A DNA stretch of 64,000 nucleotides, from NCBI GenBank assembly GCA_958430865.1, contig CAUDNR010000069.1:3598-67597 (forward strand), given 5' to 3'. A model generated the notes under the pieces. The model saw only the letters and a list, made by a program, of their open reading frames with translations. It did no database searches and was not told where the DNA came from. Position numbers and translations under genes: made by a program. Within the stretch, counting starts at the first letter, position 1. The number at the start of each line of letters is the position of its first letter. Source of the stretch: Entrophospora sp. SA101 (lineage: Eukaryota; Glomeromycota; Glomeromycetes; Entrophosporales; Entrophosporaceae). This document shows positions 9,850 through 21,710 of the stretch, piece after piece.

Positions 9850-12421
9850 AAACAATGATATTGACTGCAATAATAATAATGATGAAAATACTTGCATCCT
9901 ATTTATTTTTAAAATAAAATGAAAATCAACAGTTAATATTTTTCAAAAACAATGATATTGACTGTAGTAATAATATTGATGAAAACACTTACTCTCTATT
10001 TATTTTTTAAAATAAAATGAAAATAAACAGTTAATATTTTCAAAAACAATGATATTGACTGTAGTAATAATAGTGATGAAGATACTTACCCACTATTTAT
10101 TATTTAAAATAAAATGAAAATCAACAGTTAATATTTTTCAAAAACAATGATATTGACTGTAGTAATAATGATGATGAAAATACTTACTGGCTATTTATTA
10201 TTAAAATAAAATGAAAATTAACAGTTAATGTTTTTCAAAAATAATGATATTGATTGTAGTAATAATAATGATGAAAAATACTTACTTTCTATTTATTATT
10301 TAAATAAAATAAAAATTAACAGTTAATTAATATTTTCAAAAACAATGATATTGACTGTAGTAATAGTAATGATGATGAAAATACTTACGGACTATTTATT
10401 ATTTAAAATAAAATGAAAATCAACAGTTAATATTTTCAAAAACAATGATATTGACTGCAATAATAATATTGATGGTGAAAATACTTACGTGCTGTTTATT
10501 ATTTAAAATAAAATGAAAATTAACAGTTAATTAATATTTTCAAAAATAATGATATTGACTGTAATAATAATATTGATGGTGATAAAGACTAGTGCCGTAA
10601 ATTATGATGATGGTAGTAATTGTATTTACAGCATATAAAAAGTGGTTGCAATTACTTTTGCGACCACTTTTGCAACCATACTTTTTCCTTTTTTGGATTA
10701 CGGCACTAGTCTTTAGATGGTGAAGATACTTACGTGCTATTTATTATTTAAAATAAAATGAAAATTAACAGTTAATTAATATTTTCAAAAATAATGATAT
10801 TGACTGTAGTAATAATAATGATGATGAAAATACTTACAAGACACTTTATTATTTAAAATAAAACGAAAATCAACAATTAATATTTTTCAAAAATAATGAT
10901 ATTGACTGTAGTAATAATAATGATGATGAAAATACTTACGGACTATTTATTATTTAAAATGAAATGAAAATCAACAGTTAATATATTTCAAAAACAATGA
11001 TATTGACTGCAATAATAATAATGATGGTGAAAATACTTACCAACTATTAAATATTTAAAATAAAATGAAAATCAACAGTTAATATTTTTCAAAAACAATG
11101 ATATTGACTATAGTGATATAATGATGATGAAAATACTTACGGACTATTTATTATTTAAAATAAATGAAAATCAACAGTTAATATGTTTTCAAAAACAATG
11201 ATATTGACTGTAGTAATAGTAATGATGATGAAAATACTTACTCACTATTTATTATTTAAAATAAAACAAAAATCAACAGTTAATATGTTTTCAAAAACAA
11301 TGATATTGACTGTAGTAATAATAATGATGAAAATACTTACATCCTATGTTTATTATTTAGGATAAAACGAAAATCAACAATTAATATTTTTCAAAAAATT
11401 TGATATTGACTGTAGTAATAATAATGATGATGAAATACTTACGAACTATTTATTATTTAAAATAAAACAAAAATCAACAGTTAATATTTTTTTAAAAAAT
11501 GATATTGGCTGCAATAATAATAATGATGATGAAAATACTTACTGACTATTTTATTATTTAAAATAAAACAAAAATCAACAGTTAATATTTTTCAAAAACA
11601 ATGATATTGACTGTAGTAATAGTAATGATGAAAATACTTACGGACTATTTATTATTTAAAATAAAACAAAAATCAATAGTTAATATTTTTCAAAAACAAT
11701 GATATTGGATGCAATAATAATAATGATAATGAAATACTTACTCTCTATTTAATTATTTAAAATAAATGAAAATCAACAGTTAATATCTTTCAAAAAACAA
11801 TGATATTGATTGTAGTAATAATAATTATGAAAACACTTACGGACTATTTATTATTTAAATAAAATGAAAATTAACAGTTAATTAATATTTTCAAAACAAT
11901 GATATTGACTGTAGTAATAGTAATGATGATGAAAATACTTACTCGCTATTTATTATTTAAAATAAAAATGAAAATCAACAGTTAATATTTTCCAAAAACA
12001 AAGATATTGACTGTAGTAATAGTAATTATGATGAAAATACTTACCAGCTATTTGTTATTGAAAATAAAATGAAATCAACAGTTAATAATTTTTTAAAAAC
12101 AATGATATTGACTGTAGTAATAGTAATGATGAAAATACTTACTCCCCTATTATGATTTAAAATAAAATAAAATGAAAATCAACAATTAATATATGTTTTT
12201 TTAAAAAGAAATGATATTTATTGTAATAAATGATATATTGATTGTATCCAATTAATAATTATCAAAAAATAAAATGGGAATTTGGTGATGGACAAATTAG
12301 TAAGTCCGTTACAGCACATCATAATGAAATACTCACGTTTCTTCAAACTATGATCAAATGGTATTGCTAAAGCAACAACAGCAAAGATGATCAAGAATAG
12401 GAGGAAAATATTGAATTTCAT
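7944..12421 (-). CDS. Micro-exon gene B: two-module peptide precursor with 39 micro-exons
   Basis: Exon 1 (12421-12337) is identical to gene A's. Micro-exons 1-17 repeat gene A's order (GGGA at 12146-12143 to TCC at 10391-10389). Five private ones follow: AAA (10288-10286), CCA (10190-10188), TGG (10092-10090), AGA (9995-9993), GAT (9898-9896, with a GC-type donor GCAAGT). The series then re-enters gene A's order at TCC (9801-9799) and ends at the same donor-less unit, with stop TAA at 7946-7944. The joined frame has no stop: after KKR it reads DCDPDPHSIDPCPVFTT, PNHGEI, PHSIDPCPVFTT, PPPPNPQ (precursor 71 residues, predicted mature part 42). The doubled PHSIDPCPVFTT module follows directly from array duplication. 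The gene spans 4.5 kb for a 216-nt coding sequence. Function unknown; secreted signal or effector peptide by inference. Confidence 0.72.
8740..8872. mobile_element. hAT-like MITE (copy 2)
   Basis: Same element, TIRs and GATGGTGA target duplication as at 1469-1601, carried along by the 7,271-bp duplication. It is intronic in gene B. Confidence 0.9.
10583..10715. mobile_element. hAT-like MITE (copy 3)
   Basis: Third identical copy of the 133-bp element with its 8-bp target duplication, again between the two CAC micro-exons, here in the upstream half of gene B. Confidence 0.9.
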
Positions 12422-13007
12422 TTTGATTGATTGTTCAGTTAATTCTTGTCAGTTTTCAATTTTTTTCTTATGAGAAAATTTTCTTGGCCTTTTCAAATTG
12501 TATGAAGGATATTTATAAAAAAAGAATCAAGGAAGAGTCGTTGTTTATAAAAAAAAAGAATTAAGGAAGAGTCGGTATTTATAAAAATTTATAATGATGA
12601 AATTTTTTTTACAGATAAATGAATCCTTTAAATATTCAATATCATCTATCGGAATTTAACGGTTTAAGCTCAAATAAACTTTTGAAGCCAGACACCAATG
12701 ATAAAGATTTTTGTCTAAAAAAAAACATTTTTTTAAAAAAAAAGCCCAATTACGAGATGAATTAATAAATACTATGGATGTGCGAGTACAAACTTTTTAA
12801 AAAAAACCTTTATGGAATAAAAATAAAATTGAACGAATATAATATACTAACGTACCATACATACTATGAGTTAGAAAGAAATGTTAAAGATTCGTTTCAG
12901 GATTTTATGCTATTATTTATTTATCATTATGAGCCGTTAATATTAAAAGGTTTTTCAATAGCAAATATTATTGGATAATATTAATATATTAATTATTTAA
13001 TTGAAGG

Positions 13008-13214
13008 ATGAATTGTTTCAAGTTGTGATTTATTGATTTCCAATAGAGCTACCATCAGCAAAAAACAGTATCACATTCTTTACCAGCTTCATTTAACACT
13101 TACTGGTTCTTCTTGATCGTTGTGATCACTTTTGAAATAAGTCCATGTCCAATTACGTTTTTGTCTGTTTGGTCTTAAATGATGGTGATTGTTTATTTGA
13201 AGACAAACTAGCCA
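13008..13214 (-). pseudogene. BED-type zinc finger remnant (copy 2)
   Basis: Same broken frame as at 3894-4100. In this copy the base after the duplication edge restores an ATG (minus strand ATGGCTAGTTTG), but the downstream frame is still interrupted. Confidence 0.45.
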
Positions 13215-13746
13215 TGTTTCTCAGTGAAAAAAGACGCCAGTTTTCTTGAAAGGATTGAAAGATTGCGTAAATCTTTTTATGTGATTGCTGTATGACTTCC
13301 TAATTTGGTAAATTTTTATGTATTGACAGCTGCTGCGCACAACTTTAGTATTTATTAGTACTTGTATATAATATTTGACAGGACCCGCAATCTTCATAGA
13401 CAGGGTTTGATCCGGACCAAAATTAAGTTTAATATTAATGTATAACTTGACAGGACCCCGCAAACTTCATAGATAAGTTGCTGCAGCAGACGGCACTACG
13501 ATAAAATTGTTAAATTAGTGGAACGTAACATAACATAAAAATCATCATAATCTTTTGAGTATGAACTATGAACTATCTATTATTAACTAGTACATTTCAG
13601 AGCCTTGCTCATAAGAACAGAGGCAGAAATTGTTAATTCATTCATTTCTGTAACACGAATTAATTCTTTAATAAAAACACTTTGTAGTCGGAAATCAAAC
13701 ATTAGAGTTTAATTGTCCATTTTGTTATCAGAGTGGTGTAGAACTA

Positions 13747-13851
13747 GAGTTTCTATTCGTGATACAAATTCTTATTCGTTTTATTCGAACAAACTTTCAA
13801 TGTAATTAATAAAACAAATAATTGAATAAAACCCTATTCGAATAGAAACTC
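13747..13851. mobile_element. Mariner-like MITE, TA target site
   Basis: 105 bp with terminal inverted repeats GAGTTTCTATTCG / CGAATAGAAACTC flanked by TA on both sides. The TA duplication and short palindromic ends suggest a Tc1/mariner-type MITE. A diverged relative of its interior (AAACTTTCAATGTAATT, AATAAAACAAATAA) lies near 63060-63120. Confidence 0.65.
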
Positions 13852-14603
13852 TATATGGAATTCTGAGGTTTTGTAAACTCGGGTTTGATTATTTGCTTTG
13901 GTAGAAAGCAAAGTTTTAATTTTTGGTTTTTGCTAAGCGTAAACCTTTTTGTGTAAACATAATGTGTTAAGATTGTTCGGCCAGATATAAAATGCTAACA
14001 TTTATTAACCAAAGTCGTTATCGCATATCACTTTGTTGTATTGTGTTAAAGTATTTTGAAAACGTACTGCTGAATTTAATCAGTCAAAGAAAAGTAAATA
14101 AACAGGAAACTTCACTAAAGCATTTGTTGCTTTATAATAAAGCTATATTTTATTTGTTGTTAATTATACCATAAAATTAAGTATTGCTTACAGATTTGCC
14201 GAAGCTTTCTAGGTACAAGAAAGAGGCAGTAAATTCATAATACAAGTTAATTGATGAGTATTGCATGCGATTAATTGATGAGTGCAGTTCAAAGGTTAAT
14301 GGTAGTTATATGGCCATTTAATTGATGATTATATCTGGTCTATATTATGACATTACAATCTAATTATGACATTACGACCTAATCACGCCATTACGGCTTT
14401 TGATTAAGGCTATCACTCAGATGCCGTAATATTAATACATTCACAAATCAATTTGGGTCGCATGTATAGTTTCAAATTATACCTGCAGTGCTAGATTCTG
14501 CTGGAGTTTCTATTCTTTGCATTTGGTCAATAACTAGTTGTGTTATTTTCCAATCATTACTTTTTAGTTAAATTAATTCCAATAAGTATATTTATTCGTT
14601 GTA

Positions 14604-14753
14604 CAGCTCACTCTCTCTATAACGACCACTAAGTAAAATTTCTCTATAACGAACTTCCCTGTTTCAATTTTTTATAATTTCTTTCTCTATAACGACCAAA
14701 AGCAGAGAAATTACATATAGGGGCAGAGGGTTCGTTATAGAGAGAGTGAACTG
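14604..14753. mobile_element. Pogo-like MITE, TA target site
   Basis: 150 bp with ends CAGCTCACTCTCTCTATAACGA and, inverted, CAGTTCACTCTCTCTATAACGA (shown in part), flanked by TA. CAGT-starting ends with a TATAACGA core are typical of pogo/Fot1-type elements. Internal repeats of CTCTATAACGA occur. No transposase. Confidence 0.8.
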
Positions 14754-15564
14754 TAATCGGAAAAAATTTTTTTTTGCTGGTTGGTTTTATCTTTGGACTA
14801 ATAAAAGTTAATTTCTCTGCTAAATTTGGAATTTGTCATCCAAAATCCTACACCCGATTCCTGTACCATAACTACTTCTATTATTATCTTTTTATTTATC
14901 TAATCATCAAGTAAGTGAAATGCTTGTTTTGAATTTCTAATTGTTCTATTGCTATTAAAATTTTCCTCATAAATTTTAAGTTTGTTCAATTTCCTGTCAA
15001 TTATTTTTTTATTTTTCAATTGGAGAAAAATTCTGATTATATCATCTCTTACAATGTCATTATCATCTAATTCCTCAAGAGGTCCTGCGCCATAATAGAT
15101 AACAATTTATCAAATATTTATTGGCCTTCATTATTTTATAAGATTTTTTTGTCAAATAAGTATATTATGGAATGAGTAGCTTTAATTAGAAAATGAATTG
15201 GTGCTTACTATAGAATGAGTTGGTGTTTACTGTGGAGGATGTTACGTTTATTTTGAAATGAGTTAAGTTTTTTGAAGAAATTTGCAAATTATTATTAAGA
15301 AATTTTACTTAAAATACTTTCAAATAGTAATGACACACTAAAGTTACATATAAAATAATTTTGATGTTGTTTCAACGCGTTTTGCCGTAATAATCATCAA
15401 GTATAATTGGTATGATTTGATGAAAAATTAAATGTAAATTTTTATTAGAAGAATATTATTGTTACCTAAATCCTATTTAAACATAACGTTCACCTTATTG
15501 CATTGCATATTGTCTCATTTACTCTACCATCTACAATTTTTATTTCCTTCTACATCTCCTCCGC

Positions 15565-16660
15565 TAGGTATGCCAAAAGTTCGGTTGCAACCGGTTATAA
15601 CCGGTTTTTATCAGTTTCGGTCACGGTTCGGTTTTGGTCTTAAACTGACCGGTTAACCGTCGGTTTTATATGATAAAAAACCGATAGAAAACCGATCAAC
15701 TAATCGTTCTGCTTGATATAAGTTTAAGTTTGATAAAATAAAATAGCTAAACCCCCTATTTTTTTAACGAATTTCTTCACACCTGTAGAATTTAGATGTT
15801 TTCCTGCTATTATTTAAAGTGACGTTACATTGAGTTACCCCAACGTTACATGAATTATTCTGTCAATTAATTACTTTTTGATAGGATAATTTTTATTAAT
15901 TAGTTAGAAATTAATTGGAATCTGTCAGTATTACACTTCACTATTCTTTTTTGTTTAGTGTGTTTTAGAAGCAATAATCATTTGCTAAAAAATTTTGAAA
16001 AAATCACTTTTTGGAAAATCTGAGGCTCTACAATTCCAAACCGATTATAAACAATAATATCTTTCTCTTTTCTGCAGAGCTCAAGAATTGAGAAGAGGGA
16101 TGGATATGAGCAAGCTTGAAAATAATCATTGTTTTTTTAAATTTGATTTTTAGGAAGGAATTTTCTGTTTTTCTTGGGTAACAAATTTAAAAAAGAATTA
16201 TTTTTTTTTTTCTGAATCGAACCACTAAACTTCTCCATGTGATAATAATAAATAATAAAATGAACTATTTGTTCGATTTTTAGTATTTGGTTAGTGTGAT
16301 AAATATCACTATCTTTAATGTGTTTAAATTATTATTAGTAAAAATTTCATAATTTAAGAAAAGCATTCATTATTTTTTATCGTTATCTTGATTAGCGCCA
16401 GTAAAAGAATTTTTTTTAATGTAAATATTTGGTTAGCGCGACGAAGATCATAGAATAATAACGAATAATTCAAATAGAAACCCTAGCCTAAAGTACTATT
16501 AATTAATACAAAAAATCATTCACAACCTGAATCGTAAATTAACTTATGTTATTTATGTAGTTTTGTGATTCGGATTTTTTTCATATAGCATCGATCGGTT
16601 TTGGTTGAAAACCGCGACTTTAAAACTGAAACCGAACCGGACCGACCGTTCGCATCCCTG
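15565..16660. mobile_element. Non-autonomous DNA transposon rich in CCGGTT/AACCGG
   Basis: About 1.1 kb bounded by imperfect inverted ends, TAGGTATGCCAAAAGTTCGG on the left and CAGGGATGCGAACGGTCGG on the right (read inward). Both ends have dense CGGTT/AACCG repeats just inside. The CAGGGATGCGAAC end resembles hAT termini. I could not identify a clean target duplication. No coding capacity. Confidence 0.55.
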
Positions 16661-16981
16661 ATTTGAATAAATACAGCTTCATGACAAACTAGAACAAATT
16701 TCATCCATCCTCTTCTATTATTTTTGTAATAGTAAGAACTCCAAATACCATATATAATTTCATAATCATGTTGACACAGATTGCATTTATAATTCGATTC
16801 TAATTTAAAAATAAAAAATAAAACTATTAGATTAAGAAGTTAGACTATCTCTATAGTATTTTTGTCGTATATACTATGTATGGCGTGCCGAACAGGTCAA
16901 AATAAATAATAATAATTAATAAATCAAGGGGCAAAAACAAAAATCCGTTGGAACGAGAGTTCGACTGTAGTCCTTTTATCA

Positions 16982-18234
16982 CTATCTCTTAAACGGTCAA
17001 AGTATTCTTTAATGGTAACGCGAAATGATTTTTGATCACGATATTGCATTCTTATTGGCCAATTTAATGATCTCAAAGTAAAAATAGTCAATCGACCAAC
17101 TTTTAAGGAAGATTTTACGAAAACCACAAGGACAACAACCGAATTTTTATTCACATATCAAACAGCTGAATCTCAAAGATCATTTTCGCATTAGGAAGTA
17201 ATACCTTCAGAAAAAGTTTTTTATAACAGAAAAAAAATTTCGGCTATCAATAGCCGAAAAACCGTTCAAGGGATACTATGTATATAAAAAACTTTATCAC
17301 AAAATCTATTGTTTATTGTTCTTCTTCTGACTAAATTTGTATTTTATTTGGCAAAATTATATACGAATTACTCAAAAATTTTCTACACTAATATACAAAT
17401 ACGTGATGAATTAGTATTAAAAAAAAGAATTTCATCGACCAACAACAACCTCATATTATTTTACACTATTATAAAGGTAATCTATGCGGGGAAGAAGGAA
17501 ATAAATTTTTTTTGTAATAATTTAAATAATAAAATAAATATTATTAAAACTAAAGGTTCGCCATTTTCACGAAAAATTGTATGGGCTTTAACAATTAAAC
17601 GTTTAAAATGGATTTCGGCGATTGTACTACTAGTCATGTCAAGACCGTAAATAACAAATAAAAGTATTCAATAAAAGGGGCCTGGGACACTTTACCGACA
17701 GGATATTTTACCGACGGGACACTTTATCGACAATCAAAGTAAAATCGAACTTGACGTAGAAATGGTCTTGCGAGGAACACCACGACCCCCACAAAAACTA
17801 CAAAATCGTAATCGTGAAATATGGATTCAAACAGTATTAAATGACCGTAACATTAGATCAACCATAAAGTTTCTTCGGGCATTGTCCATAATATTTCATT
17901 TAAAATTTTTTTTTGTTATTTTTTTTAAAAAAAATTTTTGTGTATAAAAATAATAATAATTAATGTATCACAATAAAAGTTTTTTGTAAATAAAATAAAT
18001 GAATATGCAATTTTTATCAATTTCGTCAGACAAAAAAATACATTACACATGTATCTATCTATATTGTATTTTTTATGAACTGGTTTTTGATGCAAAATAA
18101 GGATAATAAGTGGTGTTATTAGTTAATTAACGGTTGATTTAACTTGTTGTAAAATACCAAACTTTTAGCTAGTTATCCAGGTCTTCACACAGTCCTTGGC
18201 AAATTGTTAACACAATACTTGTCGGTAAAGTGTC
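16982..18234 (+). repeat. Direct repeat, copy at 24354-25607
   Basis: Offset about 7,373 bp. The first about 120 bp differ by several substitutions and indels, the rest looks near-identical. It carries a decayed GST exon pair followed by a MITE-like element. Confidence 0.85.
17420..17650 (+). pseudogene. GST-like exon 1-2 remnant
   Basis: Two exon-like segments parallel the GST gene at 40170. The first reads NFIDQQQPHIILHYYKG up to GTAATC, its start ATG replaced by AAG. The second reads GSPFSRKIVWALTIKRLKW after an AAAG acceptor. A transposon-like element begins 30 bp later and the rest of the gene is absent here. Not functional as it stands. Confidence 0.65.
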
Positions 18235-18242
18235 CCAGACCC
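17678..18242. mobile_element. MITE-like element with GGGACACTTTACCGACA ends (copy A)
   Basis: 565 bp between GGGCCTGGGACACTTTACC and the inverted GGGTCTGGGACACTTTACC, both continuing CGACA. Further ACCGACAGG/ACCGACGGG repeats lie just inside the left end. It contains an open stretch (RGTPRPPQKLQNRNREIW) that I cannot assign. No transposase. Target duplication not evident. Confidence 0.7.
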
Positions 18243-19434
18243 GTGAGCTTGTTTTATAATAGAAATTATTTGAAATTTTAGTCTCAAGATTAGATTAAAG
18301 TTATTATCCAAAGTAGAACTTTAAAATATAAGGAATGGAGATTAAGCAGAACGTGAGGGGAGGATAGTGGTTAAGATGAAGGAAAGAATAACGAGAAATG
18401 GAGAAATTACATTCCTTCATTTTATTAATAAACAATTTCTATCTTCTGAAACTACCACAACATATAAATAGGGTACTTTATAAAGCGGCATTAATAGATT
18501 TTTGGACAAGATTAGAAATAAGTCGAAAGCAAATCAAAGGCAGAAATTGCTTCGATACAAAGAGATGTTTCATTCATCACTAGGATAATAACTCCAAGAT
18601 GGTATAGCAAATATGAATAATAATATTCAAAATGATATTAATACATGTAAAGATGAAGCAAGATTTCAAGAGAATAGAATGACGATAGATATTCAATAAT
18701 AAATTTATTATTGCATCTGGCGATATAAGGTTTGAGTGCGTAACCCTAATGATATACTTGACCAAACTACTAGTCATGTGTTGAGTCAAGTCATTCGTTA
18801 CTAAATTATGGTTTTACCCTTTTTGAATAATATTTCGAGGCTTGCTAGCATAATTCATTAAAATTTCAATTCAACACCAATAATCACAAAAGTCCTATTT
18901 AATAAACTACAAAAGAAGTAATTCGAAAATAAAGAAGTAATTTAAATAAATTACATATTTTATTTATTTCATTACAACTCGACAACAAAAAAAAATAACA
19001 TTAGAAAGTACAGTTATAATATTAATATACAACTAGAAAAATATTTTATCATTCTAAATAATGTAAAGGACTCAGCATACTCAAGTCTACTGAAAAGAAA
19101 GTATGAATATTATTACGCTTCACCATAATGGTGTGTTATTATTAGTCAATGACGAGCGTTGACTGGACGAATATCATATTAACAAAGATTTTTAGTCGTG
19201 TGAAATATGGCAAGTAATATAAAATAATAATAATAATAATGCATTATTAATAATATTATGCAACACAATTCCGCACAAAAAACTCAATTTTGTTATTTGT
19301 TATGGAGATCCTTTATCAATCAAACGTTTGTTTTGTTTGTTTGTAATACTTTTTTAATTAACAATCACATATAAATTATGAAAACACTATTGTTTAATAA
19401 AATCCAACATTAAATAATTACGAACTCTCCAGGA
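18243..19434. other. Intergenic, upstream of the GT5 gene
   Basis: AT-rich, no supported gene. Short frames near 18398 and 18580 have no recognisable domain. It presumably contains the promoter of the glycosyltransferase gene; no clear element was singled out. Confidence 0.45.
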
Positions 19435-21710
19435 ATGCGTCCAAGATCAAGATCACCAAATTTTCAAACCGAAACCACTACTAGTTACAATAACGCTAAT
19501 ATGTTGTCTGATCAACTTTTAGGAAATTTAGAAGCCAAAGTTCCATGTGAAAAAAATGATAATTCTTTTATTAATAATAATAATAATCAATTTATTATTA
19601 TGACAAAACATAGAATGAATCATATGCCGTTAATTGGACCATATATAGAAAGAAAACGTTGGAGATGTGTATCATATTTAATAGTGGTTATGATTATTTT
19701 AGCTTTGCTTCCAGGTGTTTTAATGTTTATGAACTTCTTATTATCTTCGAGGAATGGTCATCCCAAAATAGGTGCGTTAAAATATTTTTCAATCATAATT
19801 TATAAAATGGATGTTTTCATCATAATATTAACAATAATAAAAAAATTTTTGTATGTTTTTAAAAAAAAGAAAAACAAAATTACCAACCAGTAAAATATAT
19901 TGGTATACCTTCTAATGTAACAACTGAGTTAAATCAAGTTACCAATATTTTTCATGTCACAAAAGAATTCGGATTAGCATCAATGGGTGGATTAGGTCAT
20001 ATAGTTACAGGATTGTCACAAGCTCAAACTGCTAATAGTGCATTGGAAGTGAATGTAATCATGCCTTACTATTCTTTCTTGAAGTCACATCATGACATTC
20101 ATAGTTTTGCTCAAATGTCAATTGATATTCAAGATAAATATGGGAATCCAGAACAGGTGGTGTTTACAGTATATCAATTTTTTTGGAATGTAACTCAAGA
20201 TGACGATGTATTGAATGACGAATCACCACCAGAGCCAAAAGCTATAAGGGTTTTTGCAATAGGTCATAGTAAAGATGCGGCGCCTTTTAATTTAGCCTTT
20301 AAATCAAAACGTGTCACTGATATATATTCATCACCACCAAGTTTACCTCAAGAATGGAGGGATTTATATTTTTGCAAAGCTGTAGCTGAATTAATAGCGT
20401 ATATAACCAATATTGTTGATACTCCTTTATTTGATACTCGAGAAGAACATGGTGTTGATATCATACATATTCATGGTGCTACAAATGCATTGGTGATTGA
20501 ATTCCTTAAGGATTTAAATAAAGAAAACAACAGATTTAGTAAACCACCACCTGCTATTGTTTATACTTTACATGATTATTTGGAAGAACAATTGTACTCA
20601 AATGAAGTTGTAAATATTTTAAAATTTATGGATTTAAAAGATTACACAACTGAAAAGCCAAATTATTTTCATGGTTCAAGAATGTACACATCATCATTAG
20701 CAATTGATCAAGCAGATTATGTCACATTTGTTTCATATACAATGGCTAAAGAAATGGTGGAAGGACCGATGGATTTCTATCTTAAAGAATTGATTATGCC
20801 TAGTATACTGGAACGTGCTAGAACAGGAAATTGGATTGGCATAACTAGTGGTATTGATCTTATAAGTTCTAATCCGTTTAATGACATATTATTAATTGAA
20901 ACCAATTCAAACTTTCCAAAAAACATTAATACATTCAATCCAAATACCCTTGTTCATGGAAATATTGAAGAACATTATAATGACCTGGTAATTTATTCAA
21001 AATATAGTGCAAAGAAACATTTGATTAGAGAAGGTCTTTTGAGAGAAGAAGATTTGAATCGTGTGATTGTGTTGTTTGTAGGTAGATTCCAATATAATAA
21101 AGGTGTACAATTTTTACGTGATGCTGCTCAAATTATTTCACAATTAAATGCTAAATTTATAATAATGGGACAATGTAATAGTTATCCTGTGGAAAAAGTT
21201 ATTAGCATAAGTGAAGAGTACCCAGATAATGTTGTAGTTATTAGTGATTTTGAATTTCAACAAAATTGGGGTGTTTTGTATAGGGCTGCTGCTGATATAT
21301 TATTTGTACCTAGCATAACAGAAAGCTTTGGATTAGTGGCAGTTGAAGGTTTATTATTTGGAACTCCAGTGGTTAGTACAGGTGTTGGTGGATTAAAGGA
21401 ATTTTTGAAAAATAAAACACATGATATACCATCATCACCATCAGATGATTTGGATTTCAACTATAATTCATATTTGTTTAATATATACACAACTGATATG
21501 CTTGATTTATCAATTGAGGAAATGAGATTGGCTTTAAGTACAGCCATCAATGATATAAAAGAATTGTCACATGATATTAGAGGCAAAGAAATATTTTTGA
21601 GGAAATTGATTAAGGATGCCTTAAGTTTAGATTGGAATAAAGTTGGTGGAGCTGTTGATCAATACACTACAATTTATAAGATGGCAATTCAAAAACATGA
21701 AACATCATAA
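19435..21710 (+). CDS. Membrane-anchored GT5 (starch/glycogen synthase-type) glycosyltransferase
   Basis: Two exons, 19435-19771 and 19891-21710. The GTGCGT donor and CAACCAG acceptor join GHPKI to VKYIGIPSNVTTE, giving 718 residues. Residues 1-75 are polar. A single hydrophobic helix at about 79-104 (SYLIVVMIILALLPGVLMF) predicts a type II membrane protein. The catalytic part starts with the GT5 donor loop EFGLASMGGLGH (about 139-149). Its C-terminal GT-B half has VGRFQYNKGVQFLRDA and the E-x7-E type ITESFGLVAVEG (about 586-597). The family transfers glucose from ADP- or UDP-glucose into alpha-glucans. In fungi, GT5 domains are best known as part of alpha-1,3-glucan synthases, but this protein lacks the large multi-TM architecture. 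Substrate uncertain; fold assignment strong. Confidence 0.82.

Larger units (their letters stand above)
7840..12155 (-). repeat. Tandem intron/micro-exon array B
   Basis: Same unit as array A, about 40 copies without interruption except for two MITE insertions. The stretch 9850-10288 has five units not present in array A. Unit boundaries, branch-like TTAAC and acceptors are conserved throughout. Confidence 0.93.
10289..13214. repeat. Duplicate of 1175-4100
   Basis: Offset 9,114 bp. It contains exon 1, promoter and first 17 micro-exons of gene B plus the BED-finger remnant. It ends at the same base as the copy at 4100 (GACAAACTAGCCA), beyond which the two flanks differ. Confidence 0.93.
11019..16688 (+). 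repeat. Left arm of 5.67-kb inverted repeat
   Basis: The reverse complement is 27750-33419. Paired positions add to 44,438 over the whole arm, so there is no indel, and no mismatch was noticed. The arm holds the start of micro-exon gene B, the BED remnant, three MITE-like elements and non-coding DNA. The inner edge ends GACAAA. The outer edge lies inside an array intron. Confidence 0.93.
13215..16688. other. Non-coding inner part of the inverted-repeat arm
   Basis: No supported gene. Apart from MITEs it holds two short direct repeats of a TTGACAGGACCCCGCAA-CTTCATAGA motif near 13376 and 13448. The open frames here have no recognisable domains and look like chance frames. Confidence 0.5.

Noticed and set aside
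15459..15656. 65-residue frame, mirrored at 28782-28979
   Set aside because: It overlaps the end of a transposon-like element and reads its CCGGTT repeats; not a gene.
16924..17154. 76-residue minus-strand frame, with a plus-strand counterpart at 24364
   Set aside because: Opposite strands of a diverged repeat are open in the two copies, no domain is recognisable, and neither has independent coding support.
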